A stretch of 64,000 nt of DNA from Fibrivirga algicola (GTDB taxonomy: Bacteria > Bacteroidota > Bacteroidia > Cytophagales > Spirosomataceae), in NCBI RefSeq assembly GCF_011742925.1, contig NZ_WAEL01000002.1, forward strand, positions 124,001 through 188,000, given 5' to 3'. The position numbers and the translations under genes are program-made. Positions 53,799 to 62,444 of this stretch are shown in pieces; position 1 is the stretch's first letter; each line of letters opens with the position of its first letter. A model generated the notes under the pieces. That model had not been told where the DNA came from. It did no database searches and worked only from the letters and a program-made list of their open reading frames with translations.

Positions 53799-54106
53799 CA
53801 CCTAACCGAAGCCTAGTGTAAACCCCAGCAGGCAATAAATTAGGGTTTATACCAGTCTAACTTATCTTGATAAAAAGCAATTTTACCACCGTTAAGTACA
53901 TACACATAGGCGCATCTTGTGTCGACTACTTAACTGGCTACATAATCCATCAGAGACAGATAGCTGAGTCAAACCACTATCTGTTTATCTGAGACTATTG
54001 CTTTATAGATTACTACAAAACAGGCACACAGTCATACTGCGTGCCTGTTTCATTGGTACCTACCCAACCACCTTTTTTCAACAAGCCTGCGGAGCCATTC
54101 CAGGCC
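53799..54106. other. Intergenic region after the glycosidase, no gene seen
   Basis: 308 bp between convergent genes, AT-richer than the flanks. It holds a weak stem (TAAACCC / GGGTTTA, 53819-53849), a stem ACAGATAG / CTATCTGT (53956-53984) and a strong terminator (54018-54050). No open frame with protein-like features. Confidence 0.6.
54018..54050. terminator. Bidirectional terminator before the AraC gene stop
   Basis: AAACAGGCACACAGT pairs at 14 of 15 positions with ACTGCGTGCCTGTTT over a 3-base loop; A-rich before and T-rich after. It serves the minus-strand AraC gene (stop 54107) and could serve the glycosidase transcript. Confidence 0.75.
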
Positions 54107-55039
54107 TCAGGCCAACGGAATCTGTTTGCGGTATTGCGAGGGCGACGTACCTATTTCGCGGCGAAATAGCTTCATAAAGTACGTCAGGTTATTAAAGCCA
54201 CATTCCAGGCTTATATCGGCCAGACAACGATTAGTTGTCCGTAACAACCTGGAAGCCAAAGCAATACGCTGCTGATTAATGTAATCGACCGGCGTTATAC
54301 CGAATGTCTGCTTAAAAATCCGGTAGAAGTTAGGCTCGCTCATGCAAGCCTGATCGGCCAGTTCCTTAATGTGTAGGGCCCGGTTGAGGTGCTTGTTGAT
54401 GTACTGCGCTACGTAGGCCAGCCGGTTTACACTCGCCGACGCCGTGTCGGGCCCCAGCAGGAGCGTTCGCGCCTGGGTTTGCATCAGGCGGACCACTAAT
54501 TCCTGTAATACGAAATTGGCAAAGACCTCTTTGGCTTTGTTGTTTTCTGTGAAGATATAAATCAGGCGGGCAATGAGTTGGTGAATCGGCTCGTCGTTAG
54601 TCAGGAAAAAATTGCGCTGCCCAAACTGCCAGCCCTGCGCATTGTCGATCAGGGGCGTACGGTCATTGAGCATATCAGTCACCTGCTTCACTTTATCGGG
54701 CGCAATGGCCAGGGCCAAGCACTGTGTCGGGTTGTTGGTACGTGCCTCCGGGAAGTCGATTCGCATGGTTTCCTGACCAGGCACAATAACGGATTCGCCC
54801 GGGAAAAAATCGAACGAGGGCGTCCCTGATAAGTGCATCACCTTTTTGCCCCGAATCATGCTCGCCAGCACCGGCGTATTGAACGTCAGCTCAATTTTCT
54901 CGGCAACGTGGTGGGTTTCGTAGATATTCAGTTCAGCAGTATCTATTGTATAGGCAGTCCGGTTCTCTACTTCCTGTTCAAGCCGCCGGGCGTGCAAGTG
55001 ACGGGAAATATCGAACGGAGCTACTTGTGTGCTTTTCAT
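54107..55039 (-). CDS. AraC family regulator with N-terminal cupin-like domain
   Basis: A 310-residue regulator. The N-terminal 190 residues form an AraC_N-type sensor (ELTFNTPVLASMIRGKKVM, FFPGESVIVPGQETMRIDFP). Two helix-turn-helices fill residues about 210-308: IKELADQACMSEPNFYRIFKQ and ISLECGFNNLTYFMKLFRREI, ending SPSQYRKQ. Regulators of this form often lie beside AldB/ExaC-type dehydrogenase and DUF779 genes and activate them in response to alcohol or aldehyde; that cluster begins 524 bp away on the other strand, so a similar job is likely here (inference). ATG at 55039. Confidence 0.9.
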   Translation of the reverse strand: MKSTQVAPFDISRHLHARRLEQEVENRTAYTIDTAELNIYETHHVAEKIELTFNTPVLASMIRGKKVMHLSGTPSFDFFPGESVIVPGQETMRIDFPEARTNNPTQCLALAIAPDKVKQVTDMLNDRTPLIDNAQGWQFGQRNFFLTNDEPIHQLIARLIYIFTENNKAKEVFANFVLQELVVRLMQTQARTLLLGPDTASASVNRLAYVAQYINKHLNRALHIKELADQACMSEPNFYRIFKQTFGITPVDYINQQRIALASRLLRTTNRCLADISLECGFNNLTYFMKLFRREIGTSPSQYRKQIPLA

Positions 55040-55562
55040 AAATATCCGTATACTAAGGGCTTAGAAGCGTTGTTCGTCTAGGATGATAACTTGAAATATA
55101 AGGGTTTAAGCGTGCGACTTTACCATTATATTTCTATTTATTATATGTAAAGTCTTTTTCCAGTCGCCCATTCACCTGCCTGGTTCAACACGCAAGTATA
55201 AAAAAAGCCATCCTCAACGAAGATGGCTTTTGTCTGTACAACTAACCTATTTGAGAAAGCTTATTTCCAGCTGGTATGACCGATCCTGTTCATACCAGCC
55301 CTACTTGTTTGCTTGTTTTCGTGCGGTGTTCCACCTAAATGAAAGTAGTAAAACCTGCATCAAAAGTATTAAATACTTTTTTGAAAGTAATACTATCGAT
55401 ACAAAATATTTCTCCAATAGCGCTGACCAACAGAAAAATGGCCGGTAATGGGGTAGACCATAACGACTTACGGCTTCTACCACACCAAGTAAGCCCCGGT
55501 AACCAACCAGCATGTTGATCCGTGTTTTAATAAACTCGATTTGCCTAACCTATTTCTAATCC
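55040..55562. other. 523-bp divergent intergenic region with an orphan terminator and AT-rich dyad
   Basis: No protein gene is convincing. It contains a terminator hairpin (55203-55231), a perfect AT-rich dyad AAAAGTATT-A-AATACTTTT (55362-55380) flanked by further AGTA/TACT words, and the presumed promoters of AraC and OsmC genes. Two short open frames (55230-55448 plus and 55301-55513 minus) lack recognisable features. A terminator between two divergent genes implies an unannotated short transcript. Confidence 0.6.
55203..55231. terminator. Orphan terminator in the AraC-OsmC gap
   Basis: AAAAGCCATC / GATGGCTTTT, a 10-bp stem with a 9-base loop. The minus-strand reading ends in a run of seven T, the plus-strand in four. 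Neither neighbouring gene ends here. Confidence 0.75.
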
Positions 55563-56078
55563 ATGACAACCAATCAGCTTCGAGCCATTCAGGCACCCTT
55601 AAAAGAGCAGTATCAGCAACAGCCCGAGGCAGCCCTGCTTACGCTTCGGGCCGAGGGAACTGTAGGAAACAAAGTGTCGTGCAACGTATCGACGGCTAGG
55701 GCGCTTGTTGAAGCAGGGCTGCATCCGGCTACCGGCGGCACGGGCAATCAGGCATGTTCGGGTGATATGCTGCTCGAAGCGTTGGTAGCCTGTGCGGGCG
55801 TGACCCTCAAAGCAGTAGCCACAGCTATGACTATCGCCATCGATTACGGGGTGGTGCGGGCAGAGGGGGATCTTGACTTTCGGGGTACGCTGGGCGTTGC
55901 CAATGAAGCGCCGGTTGGGTTTCAGGCCATTCGGCTTACGTTTGAACTGGACACCGACGCCAGTCCGGAACAGATCGAGACGCTGGTGAGCCTGACCAAA
56001 CAATACTGCGTTATTTACCAGACACTCCAACAGCCACCCGCCCTGGCCTTATGCATTGAGACCCTGTCAGCATCTTGA
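55563..56078 (+). CDS. OsmC/Ohr family protein
   Basis: A 171-residue member of the OsmC superfamily, thiol peroxidases that reduce organic or fatty-acid hydroperoxides. The two expected cysteines are present: Cys77 in ALVACAGVTLKAVA (helix start) and Cys149 in KQYCVIYQTL. The early GGTGNQACSGDMLLEAL matches the conserved G-x-x-P-x-x-L-L region, though the usual Pro is missing. It starts an apparent plus-strand group with the aldehyde dehydrogenase 119 bp downstream. A role in removing peroxides or aldehyde-derived electrophiles would fit the group (inference). ATG start. Confidence 0.9.
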   Translation: MTTNQLRAIQAPLKEQYQQQPEAALLTLRAEGTVGNKVSCNVSTARALVEAGLHPATGGTGNQACSGDMLLEALVACAGVTLKAVATAMTIAIDYGVVRAEGDLDFRGTLGVANEAPVGFQAIRLTFELDTDASPEQIETLVSLTKQYCVIYQTLQQPPALALCIETLSAS

Positions 56079-56197
56079 TTGGCAGGTCTGCACATTGATA
56101 GGATTGTGCATACAGGCGATACAATCGCTCAACTTTCTTTGAACAATTCAAGCAAACTTTGTGACGATTCAATTATCAACTAAATTCAATCGTCTAC

Positions 56198-57712
56198 ATG
56201 GAAACCCTTGAGCAAGTAGAAACTCACGTTAATCGCCCCAAATTCAAGTCACATTACGACAACTATATCGGTGGCAAATGGGTACCACCCGTTGATGGTG
56301 AATATTTTGAGAATACCTCGCCTGTCGATGGCAGCCTGATCGCGAAAATGCCCCGTTCAAAGGCGGCAGACGTTGATCTTGCCGTTGATGCCGCCCATAA
56401 AGCCTTCGACACCTGGGGCAAAACGTCGGCCACCGAGCGGAGCAAAGTGCTGCTGCAGATTGCCGATGTAATTGAGAAAAATCTGGAGTTCCTAGCTCGT
56501 GTGGAGACCGTTGAAAACGGTAAAGCCCTGCGCGAAACGATGGCAGCCGACTTACCACTTTGCGTTGACCACTTCCGGTACTTCGCGGGGGTGATTCGGG
56601 CCGAAGAAGGATCGGCTACTGAACTCAATGCCGACACCTTGTCCCTGATTATTAAAGAGCCGGTTGGCGTGGTAGGCCAGATCATTCCCTGGAATTTCCC
56701 CCTGCTGATGGCTACCTGGAAACTAGCCCCGGCGCTGGCAGCCGGTTGCTGCGTGGTGATTAAGCCCGCCGAGCAAACGCCAACATCACTGACCATACTG
56801 ATGGAACTGCTGGAAGACATTGTTCCGGCGGGCGTGATCAACATCATCCAGGGCTTCGGCCCCGAAGCAGGCAAACCGCTGGCGCAGCACAAGCGGATCA
56901 ACAAAGTGGCGTTCACCGGCGAAACTACGACGGGCCGCCTGATTATGCAGTACGCCTCGGAGAACCTGATTCCGGTAACGATGGAGTTGGGCGGCAAATC
57001 GCCGAACATTTTCATGAAATCAGTGGGAGATGCCGACGATGATTTCTTCGACAAGTGCGTAGAGGGTGCCGTGATGTTTGCCCTGAACCAGGGTGAGATC
57101 TGTACCTGCCCCTCGCGGTTACTGGTCCACGAAGACATCTACGACAAGTTTATCGAGCGCGTTATTGCCCGCACCAAAGCGATCAAGCTGGGTCACCCGC
57201 TGGACGCCGACACCATGATGGGTGCACAGGCCAGCAACGACCAGTACGAGAAAATTCTGTCGTATATCGACATTGGCAAGCAGGAAGGCGCCGAAGTGCT
57301 GACCGGTGGCGGCCCCGCCGATAGCGTTGAGGGTGGTTACTACATTCAGCCAACGATCTTCAAAGGCCACAACAAAATGCGGATTTTCCAGGAAGAGATC
57401 TTCGGTCCGGTGTTGTCGGTAACGACGTTTAAAGACGCCGACGAAGCGGTTGCCATCGCCAACGACACGCTTTACGGTCTTGGCGCGGGCTTCTGGTCAC
57501 GCGATGCGCACGAGCTGTATACCATTCCCCGGCAGATTCAGGCGGGTCGTGTGTGGGTGAACTGCTACCACGACTACCCAGCCCACGCGCCGTTTGGCGG
57601 CTATAAAAAATCAGGTTTCGGTCGCGAAAACCACCTGATGATGTTGAACCACTACCGCCAAGTGAAGAACCTGCTGATCTCTTACAGCAAACAGAAGCTG
57701 GGCTTCTTTTAA
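56198..57712 (+). CDS. NAD(P)-dependent aldehyde dehydrogenase, AldB/ExaC type
   Basis: A 504-residue cytosolic aldehyde dehydrogenase oxidising an aldehyde (acetaldehyde in best-known relatives) to the acid. The general-base Glu263 is in [12 protein letters not shown], the nucleophile Cys302 in [11 protein letters not shown], the cofactor loop [12 protein letters not shown] near 240, and the substrate-site Asn in PWNFPLL (residue 166). The CTCPSR wording is characteristic of the AldB/ExaC group. TTTG then TAAATTCA, 19 bp apart, lies just upstream (56158-56188) but very close to the ATG. It is followed by EthD and DUF779 genes after a hairpin. Confidence 0.95.
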   Translation: METLEQVETHVNRPKFKSHYDNYIGGKWVPPVDGEYFENTSPVDGSLIAKMPRSKAADVDLAVDAAHKAFDTWGKTSATERSKVLLQIADVIEKNLEFLARVETVENGKALRETMAADLPLCVDHFRYFAGVIRAEEGSATELNADTLSLIIKEPVGVVGQIIPWNFPLLMATWKLAPALAAGCCVVIKPAEQTPTSLTILMELLEDIVPAGVINIIQGFGPEAGKPLAQHKRINKVAFTGETTTGRLIMQYASENLIPVTMELGGKSPNIFMKSVGDADDDFFDKCVEGAVMFALNQGEICTCPSRLLVHEDIYDKFIERVIARTKAIKLGHPLDADTMMGAQASNDQYEKILSYIDIGKQEGAEVLTGGGPADSVEGGYYIQPTIFKGHNKMRIFQEEIFGPVLSVTTFKDADEAVAIANDTLYGLGAGFWSRDAHELYTIPRQIQAGRVWVNCYHDYPAHAPFGGYKKSGFGRENHLMMLNHYRQVKNLLISYSKQKLGFF

Positions 57713-57727
57713 CGAATAATTCAGTAT

Positions 57728-57821
57728 GTAACACAGGCTTCAGCCTGTTTACTGACGCGATAGCCTGAACCAGTAGCATCAGTTGCGCTCGCACCAGTAA
57801 ACAGATTGAAGCCTGTGTTAC
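57728..57821. repeat. Long REP-like hairpin between aldehyde dehydrogenase and EthD genes
   Basis: GTAACACAGGCTTCA (57728-57742) pairs with TGAAGCCTGTGTTAC (57807-57821). After a 2x2 internal loop, CTGTTTACTG pairs with CAGTAAACAG. The apex is about 40 bases. The word CAGGCTTCAGCCTG recurs in weaker form at 45083-45105, 53810-53822 and 58180-58195, all intergenic. Confidence 0.7.
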
Positions 57822-57859
57822 TTTGCCCGTTAGTTCGTTCACCCCTTACATCCTGACCC

Positions 57860-58171
57860 ATGGTCTCGCTCACTGTTTTATACCCGAAAACCGCCGATAG
57901 TCAATTCGACATGGCGTATTACCTCAACACCCATACGCCACTGGTCAAAGCGCGCCTCTCGACGATGGGTCTGCTCAGCGTTGATATGCGTGAAGGGCTG
58001 GCTGGTGGCGCACCGGGCACACTCCCGCCCTACGCCATGATTACTAGCCTGACGTTCAACACAATGGATGAGCTACAGAAAGGGATGGACCAGCACGGCG
58101 CCGAACTACTGGGTGATATTCCTAATTTCACCGATGTAGAGCCGCAAACCCAAATTTGCCAGGTACGTTAA
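57860..58171 (+). CDS. EthD family protein
   Basis: A 103-residue dimeric alpha/beta-barrel (ferredoxin-like) protein of the EthD family. Evidence: the strand SLTVLYPKTADSQFDMAYYL at the start, the conserved HTPLVKARLSTMGL helix, and the closing strand DIPNFTDVEPQTQICQV. EthD proteins are small helpers, or occasionally isomerases, in ether, aromatic and aldehyde catabolism; the chemistry is usually undefined. It lies between the aldehyde dehydrogenase and DUF779 genes on the same strand, 39 bp before the latter. ATG start. Confidence 0.88.
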   Translation: MVSLTVLYPKTADSQFDMAYYLNTHTPLVKARLSTMGLLSVDMREGLAGGAPGTLPPYAMITSLTFNTMDELQKGMDQHGAELLGDIPNFTDVEPQTQICQVR

Positions 58172-58210
58172 TTAGTAAGCAAGCAGGCTGAAGTTAGCCC
58201 CCAGTATCTT

Positions 58211-58597
58211 ATGACAACCAAAACCATATCCCGCATTGACGTTACGCCGGCGGCGGCTGATGTAATTGCCCAGCTTAAGGAGCGCCACGGCGAGCTGATG
58301 TTTCACCAGAGCGGCGGTTGCTGCGATGGCTCGTCGCCCATGTGTTTCGAGAAAGGCGACTTCATCGTGGGGCAGTCAGATGTGTGGCTGGGCAACATTG
58401 AGGGCTGCGACTTCTGGATGGCCGAGAGTCAGTTTGAGTACTGGCAACATACGCACCTTACCATCGACGTTACGCCAGGCCGCGGCGCGAGTTTTTCGCT
58501 TGAAATTCCGATGGGCATCCGGTTTCTGATCCGCTCGCGCCTCTTCGAAGACGACGAACTGGCGCACCTCACACCCACGCATTTTGGCGGAAATTGA
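58211..58597 (+). CDS. DUF779 protein linked to aldehyde dehydrogenase
   Basis: A 128-residue protein of the DUF779 family, known mainly from its gene neighbourhood beside AldB/ExaC-type aldehyde dehydrogenases. The hallmark is HQSGGCCDGSSPMCFEKGDF (residues about 36-55), with three Cys and one His that could bind a metal, then WLGNIEGCDFWMAESQFEYW and ITVDVTPGRGASFSLE-type strands (here TIDVTPGRGASFSLEIPMG). Function unknown; the adjacency here repeats the known association. ATG start; last gene of the group, followed by a hairpin. Confidence 0.9.
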   Translation: MTTKTISRIDVTPAAADVIAQLKERHGELMFHQSGGCCDGSSPMCFEKGDFIVGQSDVWLGNIEGCDFWMAESQFEYWQHTHLTIDVTPGRGASFSLEIPMGIRFLIRSRLFEDDELAHLTPTHFGGN

Positions 58598-58632
58598 TCA
58601 TAGAGAGGGAAATTAGAAGAGTGCGAACTTGA

Positions 58633-58666
58633 TTGCTGACGCCGGACCAAACACGTGCGTCAGCAA
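58633..58666. terminator. Bidirectional terminator after the DUF779 gene
   Basis: TTGCTGACGC / GCGTCAGCAA, a 10-bp perfect stem with a 14-base loop, between convergent stops at 58597 and 58686. No U-run. Confidence 0.55.
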
Positions 58667-58685
58667 CCAATCCCCAATACACTAA

Positions 58686-59861
58686 TCAGATATACCTCGT
58701 CCAGGCTACGTCCGGATGTCCGGCTTTGTAGCGGCCATACCACGCGCAGATCGGGTAGAGTGCGATGACTAACCCCAGCCAGACGGCATACACAACGGGC
58801 AACGTTACCCCCGCCCCTGCCGGCCGGCCGAAACTCAGCGTGCCGATGGGCATATCGCTGATGGCATAGCCCTGCATCAGTACCATGCCTATCATAGCCC
58901 CTTTCACCAGATACCAGTGGATGAGGTAATAGAACAGCGGCACTTTTCCGTAAACGCGCAGCCGCCGGGTCAGCCAGTTGTCGGCCCCATCCCAGAGGGC
59001 TAGCAATAAAAACATGACGCCCAGCATCAAAGCTGCGTAGAGTAGCGACGGCGGGTACTTGCTGACGTTCAAAAACGACAACGTTGTAAACAGGGTGCTC
59101 TTCTGCACCGACCATGGCGCTGCATCGCCATACACGTTGATGAAGCGAAGGACAGCAAACAGCAACAACGAACCCAGTCCGAGTTTGACAAGCTGTGCTT
59201 TTCGGTCGGCCAACGATTTGCTGAATAAAGGACCGCATCCGTAGCCAGCCAGCATGATACCGAACCACGGCACGATGGAATACGCAACCAGCAACCCGAA
59301 CTGGGGGCTGATCGGCAGAAAATCAGATCTGAACAGCAACGCCCAGCCGAGGCGCGCCGCCGGGCTTGCGAACGTTGGCACCAGCAGCAACAGGTCGTGC
59401 AAACAGATGATGGCTATCCCCACAATGAGCAGGGTACGTACCTGAAAGCGGATCAGCCACGACAGCAGCACCAGCCCCACACCGATCACGAAGATCACCT
59501 GCAGCATCATTGTCCGGAATTGAAGATCAGTCCAGAAGGCAAAATTGATCAGGGTGAGCTCGAGCAAAATCAATACCAATCCCCGCTTCAGCAGAAACCG
59601 GCTCCGTTCTGTCAGCGCCTCGCCTGTCGGTTTGCCCGCTTTGTGCGTCGACAAATACACCGATGTACCTGCCAGAAATACAAACGTCGGGGCACACAGG
59701 TGTGTAATGAGGCGCGTCAGAAAAACAGGCGCGGTGGTCGTGGATAGATTGGTGGGGTCTTGGGTGAGGGCGGGGCTATGGAGCAGGTCACGGACATGAT
59801 CCAGGGCCATAATCACCATAACCAGCCCACGTACCGTGTCGATGGTAGCGAGTCGTTTCAT
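58686..59861 (-). CDS. DUF1624 / HGSNAT-type acyltransferase-like membrane protein
   Basis: A 391-residue polytopic protein with about ten membrane helices. The start RLATIDTVRGLVMVIMALDHVRDLLHS is the signature of the DUF1624/heparan-alpha-glucosaminide acetyltransferase-like group (given here as family name, first 20 residues seen at 3-22); the Asp-His pair in ALDHVRD is the conserved catalytic-type site. FVFLAGTSVYLS and FYYLIHWYLVKGAM are further family segments. Relatives transfer acyl groups across membranes, but the bacterial substrate is unknown. It is tail-to-tail with DUF779 and 74 bp downstream of the exporter gene on the same strand. Confidence 0.87.
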   Translation of the reverse strand: MKRLATIDTVRGLVMVIMALDHVRDLLHSPALTQDPTNLSTTTAPVFLTRLITHLCAPTFVFLAGTSVYLSTHKAGKPTGEALTERSRFLLKRGLVLILLELTLINFAFWTDLQFRTMMLQVIFVIGVGLVLLSWLIRFQVRTLLIVGIAIICLHDLLLLVPTFASPAARLGWALLFRSDFLPISPQFGLLVAYSIVPWFGIMLAGYGCGPLFSKSLADRKAQLVKLGLGSLLLFAVLRFINVYGDAAPWSVQKSTLFTTLSFLNVSKYPPSLLYAALMLGVMFLLLALWDGADNWLTRRLRVYGKVPLFYYLIHWYLVKGAMIGMVLMQGYAISDMPIGTLSFGRPAGAGVTLPVVYAVWLGLVIALYPICAWYGRYKAGHPDVAWTRYI

Positions 59862-59935
59862 GTCGATAGGAATAGCACCGACAAGATGCGAAAGTTTTGA
59901 CTACAGTACGTTGTTGCGGGTTACGACTGCCCTGA

Positions 59936-61408
59936 TTACCCCGCCAGCGTCGACACGCCTTCGCCGGGTACGTCGGCGGGTTCGGGTGTGCAAACGGCTT
60001 TTCCCCGCGAAAACGAAATGGCCGCGGCCGTCAGCACCAGACCGGTCATGACCCAATACACGAACCGCATCCCCGTCAGCTGCGCCATTGGGCTAGCCGG
60101 ATCAACGTTGTTTGTTTGCGCGTAGTAGTTCCGGATACTGTACCAAACTGCCGCCGAGAGCGCGATACCAACTACTAGCCCCATGTTTCGCATAAAGGCA
60201 ATAACGCTGCTGGCAATACCACGCTGGGCCAGTGGCGCCGCGTTGAGCGCGCTACTGCTGTTTGGCGATTGAAACAGCGCAAAGCCGAAACTGACCAATG
60301 CACTCCGCCACACTACGTTATGCCAGCTCCAGTCAGTTTGCAGGAACGAGAACGAAAAATAGCCCGCTGCCGCCAACACCAGCCCGGTACTCGCCAGCCA
60401 GCGGGTACTGACCCGGCTCGACAGGTAGCCGCCAATCGGTGCAACGATACTCAGCGTCAGCGGCCCCGACAACAGCACCAGACCAGCCGTTTGCGGCGAA
60501 AAGCCCAGCAGCTGTTGCAGGAAAAAGGGGATGATAAACAGGTTGCCGCCCGACGCTACGAAGCCCAGCCAGGCCGACAGGATAGCGGTGGTATAGGGCC
60601 GAACCCTGAACAAACTCAGTTGCAGCATGGGCGATGGCGTGCGACCCTCCCAGTAGAAAAACAGGCCCAGCAGCACAAAGCCAGTGCCCAGCAAACCCAG
60701 CACCAGCGGATGTCGCCAGCCGTAGTCGGCTTCGGGGCCAAAATCGAGACCGGTCAGCAGGGTGGTTACGCCCACCAGAAACAGCCCGGCACCCACCAGA
60801 TCAAACGGCTGGCGGGGTAACTTCGGGCTTTTGGGCAGCACCACCGAAGCACGCCAGATGGCGATCAGGCCAATGGGTACGTTCACGAAAAAGATGCTCG
60901 ACCAACCGAATTTTCCCAGTAGCAAGCCCCCCACCACCGGCCCCGTACTGGAACCCGCCGCCACAATAGCACCCATCAGCCCCAGGGCCTGACCGCGTTC
61001 TTTGGGGGTAAACGTGTCGGAAATAATAGCGGGGGCAATGGCGAAAATCATCGACGCGCCCAGCCCCTGTACCACCCGGAAACAAACCAGCGAAAGCACA
61101 TTCCACGACAACCCGCACAACAGCGACCCCAGCACGAATATGCCGAAGCCGGTAATGTACATGGGTCGGCGGCCCAGCCAGTCAGACAGTCGCCCCATGA
61201 TCAGCAGCGTGCTGGTGGTGGTGAGCAGGTAGCTAAGCACCACCCATTCTACGTTGTCGCCCGCGGTGAGTTCGCGCCGGATAGTAGGCAGGGCAATATT
61301 GACAATGCTGCTATCGAGCGTTGCCATGAAGGTGCCAAAAGCCAGCGTAGCCAGCACCAGCCACTTATTGGGTGTAGCAGGGAGAGAAAGAGTTGTGTCG
61401 GATACCAC
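59936..61408 (-). CDS. MFS exporter, DHA2 family (EmrB/QacA-like)
   Basis: A 490-residue drug/H+ antiporter-type major facilitator with about 14 helices. Evidence: the N-terminal motif LAFGTFMATLDSSIVNIALP with the DHA2-typical LDSSIVNVALP wording, motif A LSDWLGRRPMYITGF after helix 2, GLGASMIFAIAPAI, and the antiporter motif C-like AAGSSTGPVVGGLL in helix 5. I chose GTG at 61408 (VVSDTTLSLPATPNKWLVL), since the longer open frame to 61474 adds an unlikely N-terminus. Substrates probably include toxic organics; the nearest regulator is unclear. Possibly co-transcribed with the small membrane gene upstream. Confidence 0.92.
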   Translation of the reverse strand: MVSDTTLSLPATPNKWLVLATLAFGTFMATLDSSIVNIALPTIRRELTAGDNVEWVVLSYLLTTTSTLLIMGRLSDWLGRRPMYITGFGIFVLGSLLCGLSWNVLSLVCFRVVQGLGASMIFAIAPAIISDTFTPKERGQALGLMGAIVAAGSSTGPVVGGLLLGKFGWSSIFFVNVPIGLIAIWRASVVLPKSPKLPRQPFDLVGAGLFLVGVTTLLTGLDFGPEADYGWRHPLVLGLLGTGFVLLGLFFYWEGRTPSPMLQLSLFRVRPYTTAILSAWLGFVASGGNLFIIPFFLQQLLGFSPQTAGLVLLSGPLTLSIVAPIGGYLSSRVSTRWLASTGLVLAAAGYFSFSFLQTDWSWHNVVWRSALVSFGFALFQSPNSSSALNAAPLAQRGIASSVIAFMRNMGLVVGIALSAAVWYSIRNYYAQTNNVDPASPMAQLTGMRFVYWVMTGLVLTAAAISFSRGKAVCTPEPADVPGEGVSTLAG

Positions 61409-61491
61409 AGAGCGATAACATAAAGGGTTAGTTCGTAACCCCCCAATCAGCCCCGTTGTTTGGCTTATTAGCAACGGGGTGCATTAGTCAA

Positions 61492-61770
61492 CTACTTTCT
61501 CTCCGGCGTCTCTTGGATTGTGTTGAAATCACCTTTATCCCATTTGACCTTCACGAGCGAATAAGGATACGTCAGGAATTTTCCGGTCTGAGTGTCCAGA
61601 ATAATCGTTCCCTTGTCACCTGTTATAGCCTGGTATCGACGGTTTTGGCTCACCGGCTCCTGTGCGGGGTTGTCCGATGGTTTGAAGTTAACCAGGGTGA
61701 GTAATCCCCCTGTGAGTACAACGCCAAGCGCTACAGATTTGAGGTCGATCGAAAACGTGAGTGATTTCAT
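61492..61770 (-). CDS. Small membrane-anchored protein of unknown function
   Basis: 92 residues, family not recognised. An N-terminal helix (SVALGVVLTGGLLTLVNF, about residues 12-29) would anchor or export it. The remainder (about 60 residues) is a short beta-rich domain: YQAITGDKGTIILDTQTGKF, then WDKGDFNTI. The pattern 'obtains value, default type string' TGKF..YPYSLVKVKW resembles small periplasmic proteins found across Cytophagales. Translation starts ATG at 61770; the exporter start lies 83 bp downstream. Codon use resembles its neighbours. Confidence 0.65.
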   Translation of the reverse strand: MKSLTFSIDLKSVALGVVLTGGLLTLVNFKPSDNPAQEPVSQNRRYQAITGDKGTIILDTQTGKFLTYPYSLVKVKWDKGDFNTIQETPERK

Positions 61771-61855
61771 GATAATACGTTGATTAGTTAATACGACTTA
61801 AGATACAACGTACCTGAATATGGTTTGAATCAACTCAACACAAATTACCGTCCTA

Positions 61856-61863
61856 TACCTTTG
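61856..61863 (+). promoter_or_regulatory. TAnnTTTG -7 element for the GAF gene
   Basis: TACCTTTG, identical to the -7 element of the DUF1573 gene at 39974, lies 59 bp before the GAF ATG. No clear -33 box. Confidence 0.5.
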
Positions 61864-61922
61864 ACTCAACATCCGGAACGTACCTGACCACAGAACGTTT
61901 CCTCTAAAATCACTTTCAACTC

Positions 61923-62384
61923 ATGACAACGACCAACATCCACTCGCTACTCGACCTGGTGGCTACCGACACGCCTGATTGGACTGCGCTGCTGACTCAG
62001 ACCCTCGCCCAGTTCGACTGCACCACCGGCACCCTGCACCGTATTGACCCCGCGTCGGGCCTGCTGACGCTGGTTGCTTACGCTGGTATGCCTGAGTTCC
62101 TGTTGCCAAAAATCAGCCAGATTCCCATTGGCAAAGGCATGGCGGGTATTGCCGCCGAGCGCCGCGAAGCCGTTCAACTCTGCAACCTGCAGACCGACGA
62201 GTCGGGGGTGGCCCGGCCTGCTGCCCGCGACACCAAAGTGGAAGGATCGATTGCCGTACCTCTGCTGCTCAACGGCGACCTTCACGGTACCCTGGGCATC
62301 GCCAAACCCGTTCCCTACGATTTTACGGACGACGAAGTAGCCGCCCTGATGCAACTCGGCGAAGCCATCAGCCGGAAGTTATAA
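61923..62384 (+). CDS. Stand-alone GAF domain protein
   Basis: A 153-residue protein that is essentially one GAF domain: CTTGTLHRIDPASGLLTLVA, IPIGKGMAGIAAERREAVQL, CNLQTDESG, GSIAVPLLLNGDLHGTLGIA and a C-terminal helix. GAF domains bind small ligands such as cyclic nucleotides, haem or metabolites; a few stand-alone ones reduce methionine sulfoxide (fRMsr), which needs three Cys, and only two are seen here, so that activity is not supported. No output domain is present. Monocistronic, with a hairpin after the stop. Confidence 0.9.
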   Translation: MTTTNIHSLLDLVATDTPDWTALLTQTLAQFDCTTGTLHRIDPASGLLTLVAYAGMPEFLLPKISQIPIGKGMAGIAAERREAVQLCNLQTDESGVARPAARDTKVEGSIAVPLLLNGDLHGTLGIAKPVPYDFTDDEVAALMQLGEAISRKL

Positions 62385-62389
62385 ACTAC

Positions 62390-62424
62390 CACTTACGCCG
62401 TATCCTGGAGATACGGCGTAAGTG
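62390..62424. terminator. Bidirectional hairpin between GAF and SDR genes
   Basis: CACTTACGCCGTATC / GATACGGCGTAAGTG, a perfect 15-bp stem with a 5-base loop, 5 bp past the GAF stop and 20 bp from the SDR stop. No U-run. Confidence 0.7.
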
Positions 62425-62444
62425 AAACCAGTCGTTATTAGCGT

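Noticed and set aside
55230-55513. Two short open frames in the AraC-OsmC gap (72 and 70 codons)
   Set aside because: They overlap on opposite strands, have no recognisable domain or signal, and lie in AT-rich DNA with dyads; an RNA or regulatory role fits better.
56263-57138. A 291-codon open frame on the minus strand
   Set aside because: It is antisense to the aldehyde dehydrogenase; Ser-rich low-information sequence typical of a shadow frame in GC-rich DNA.
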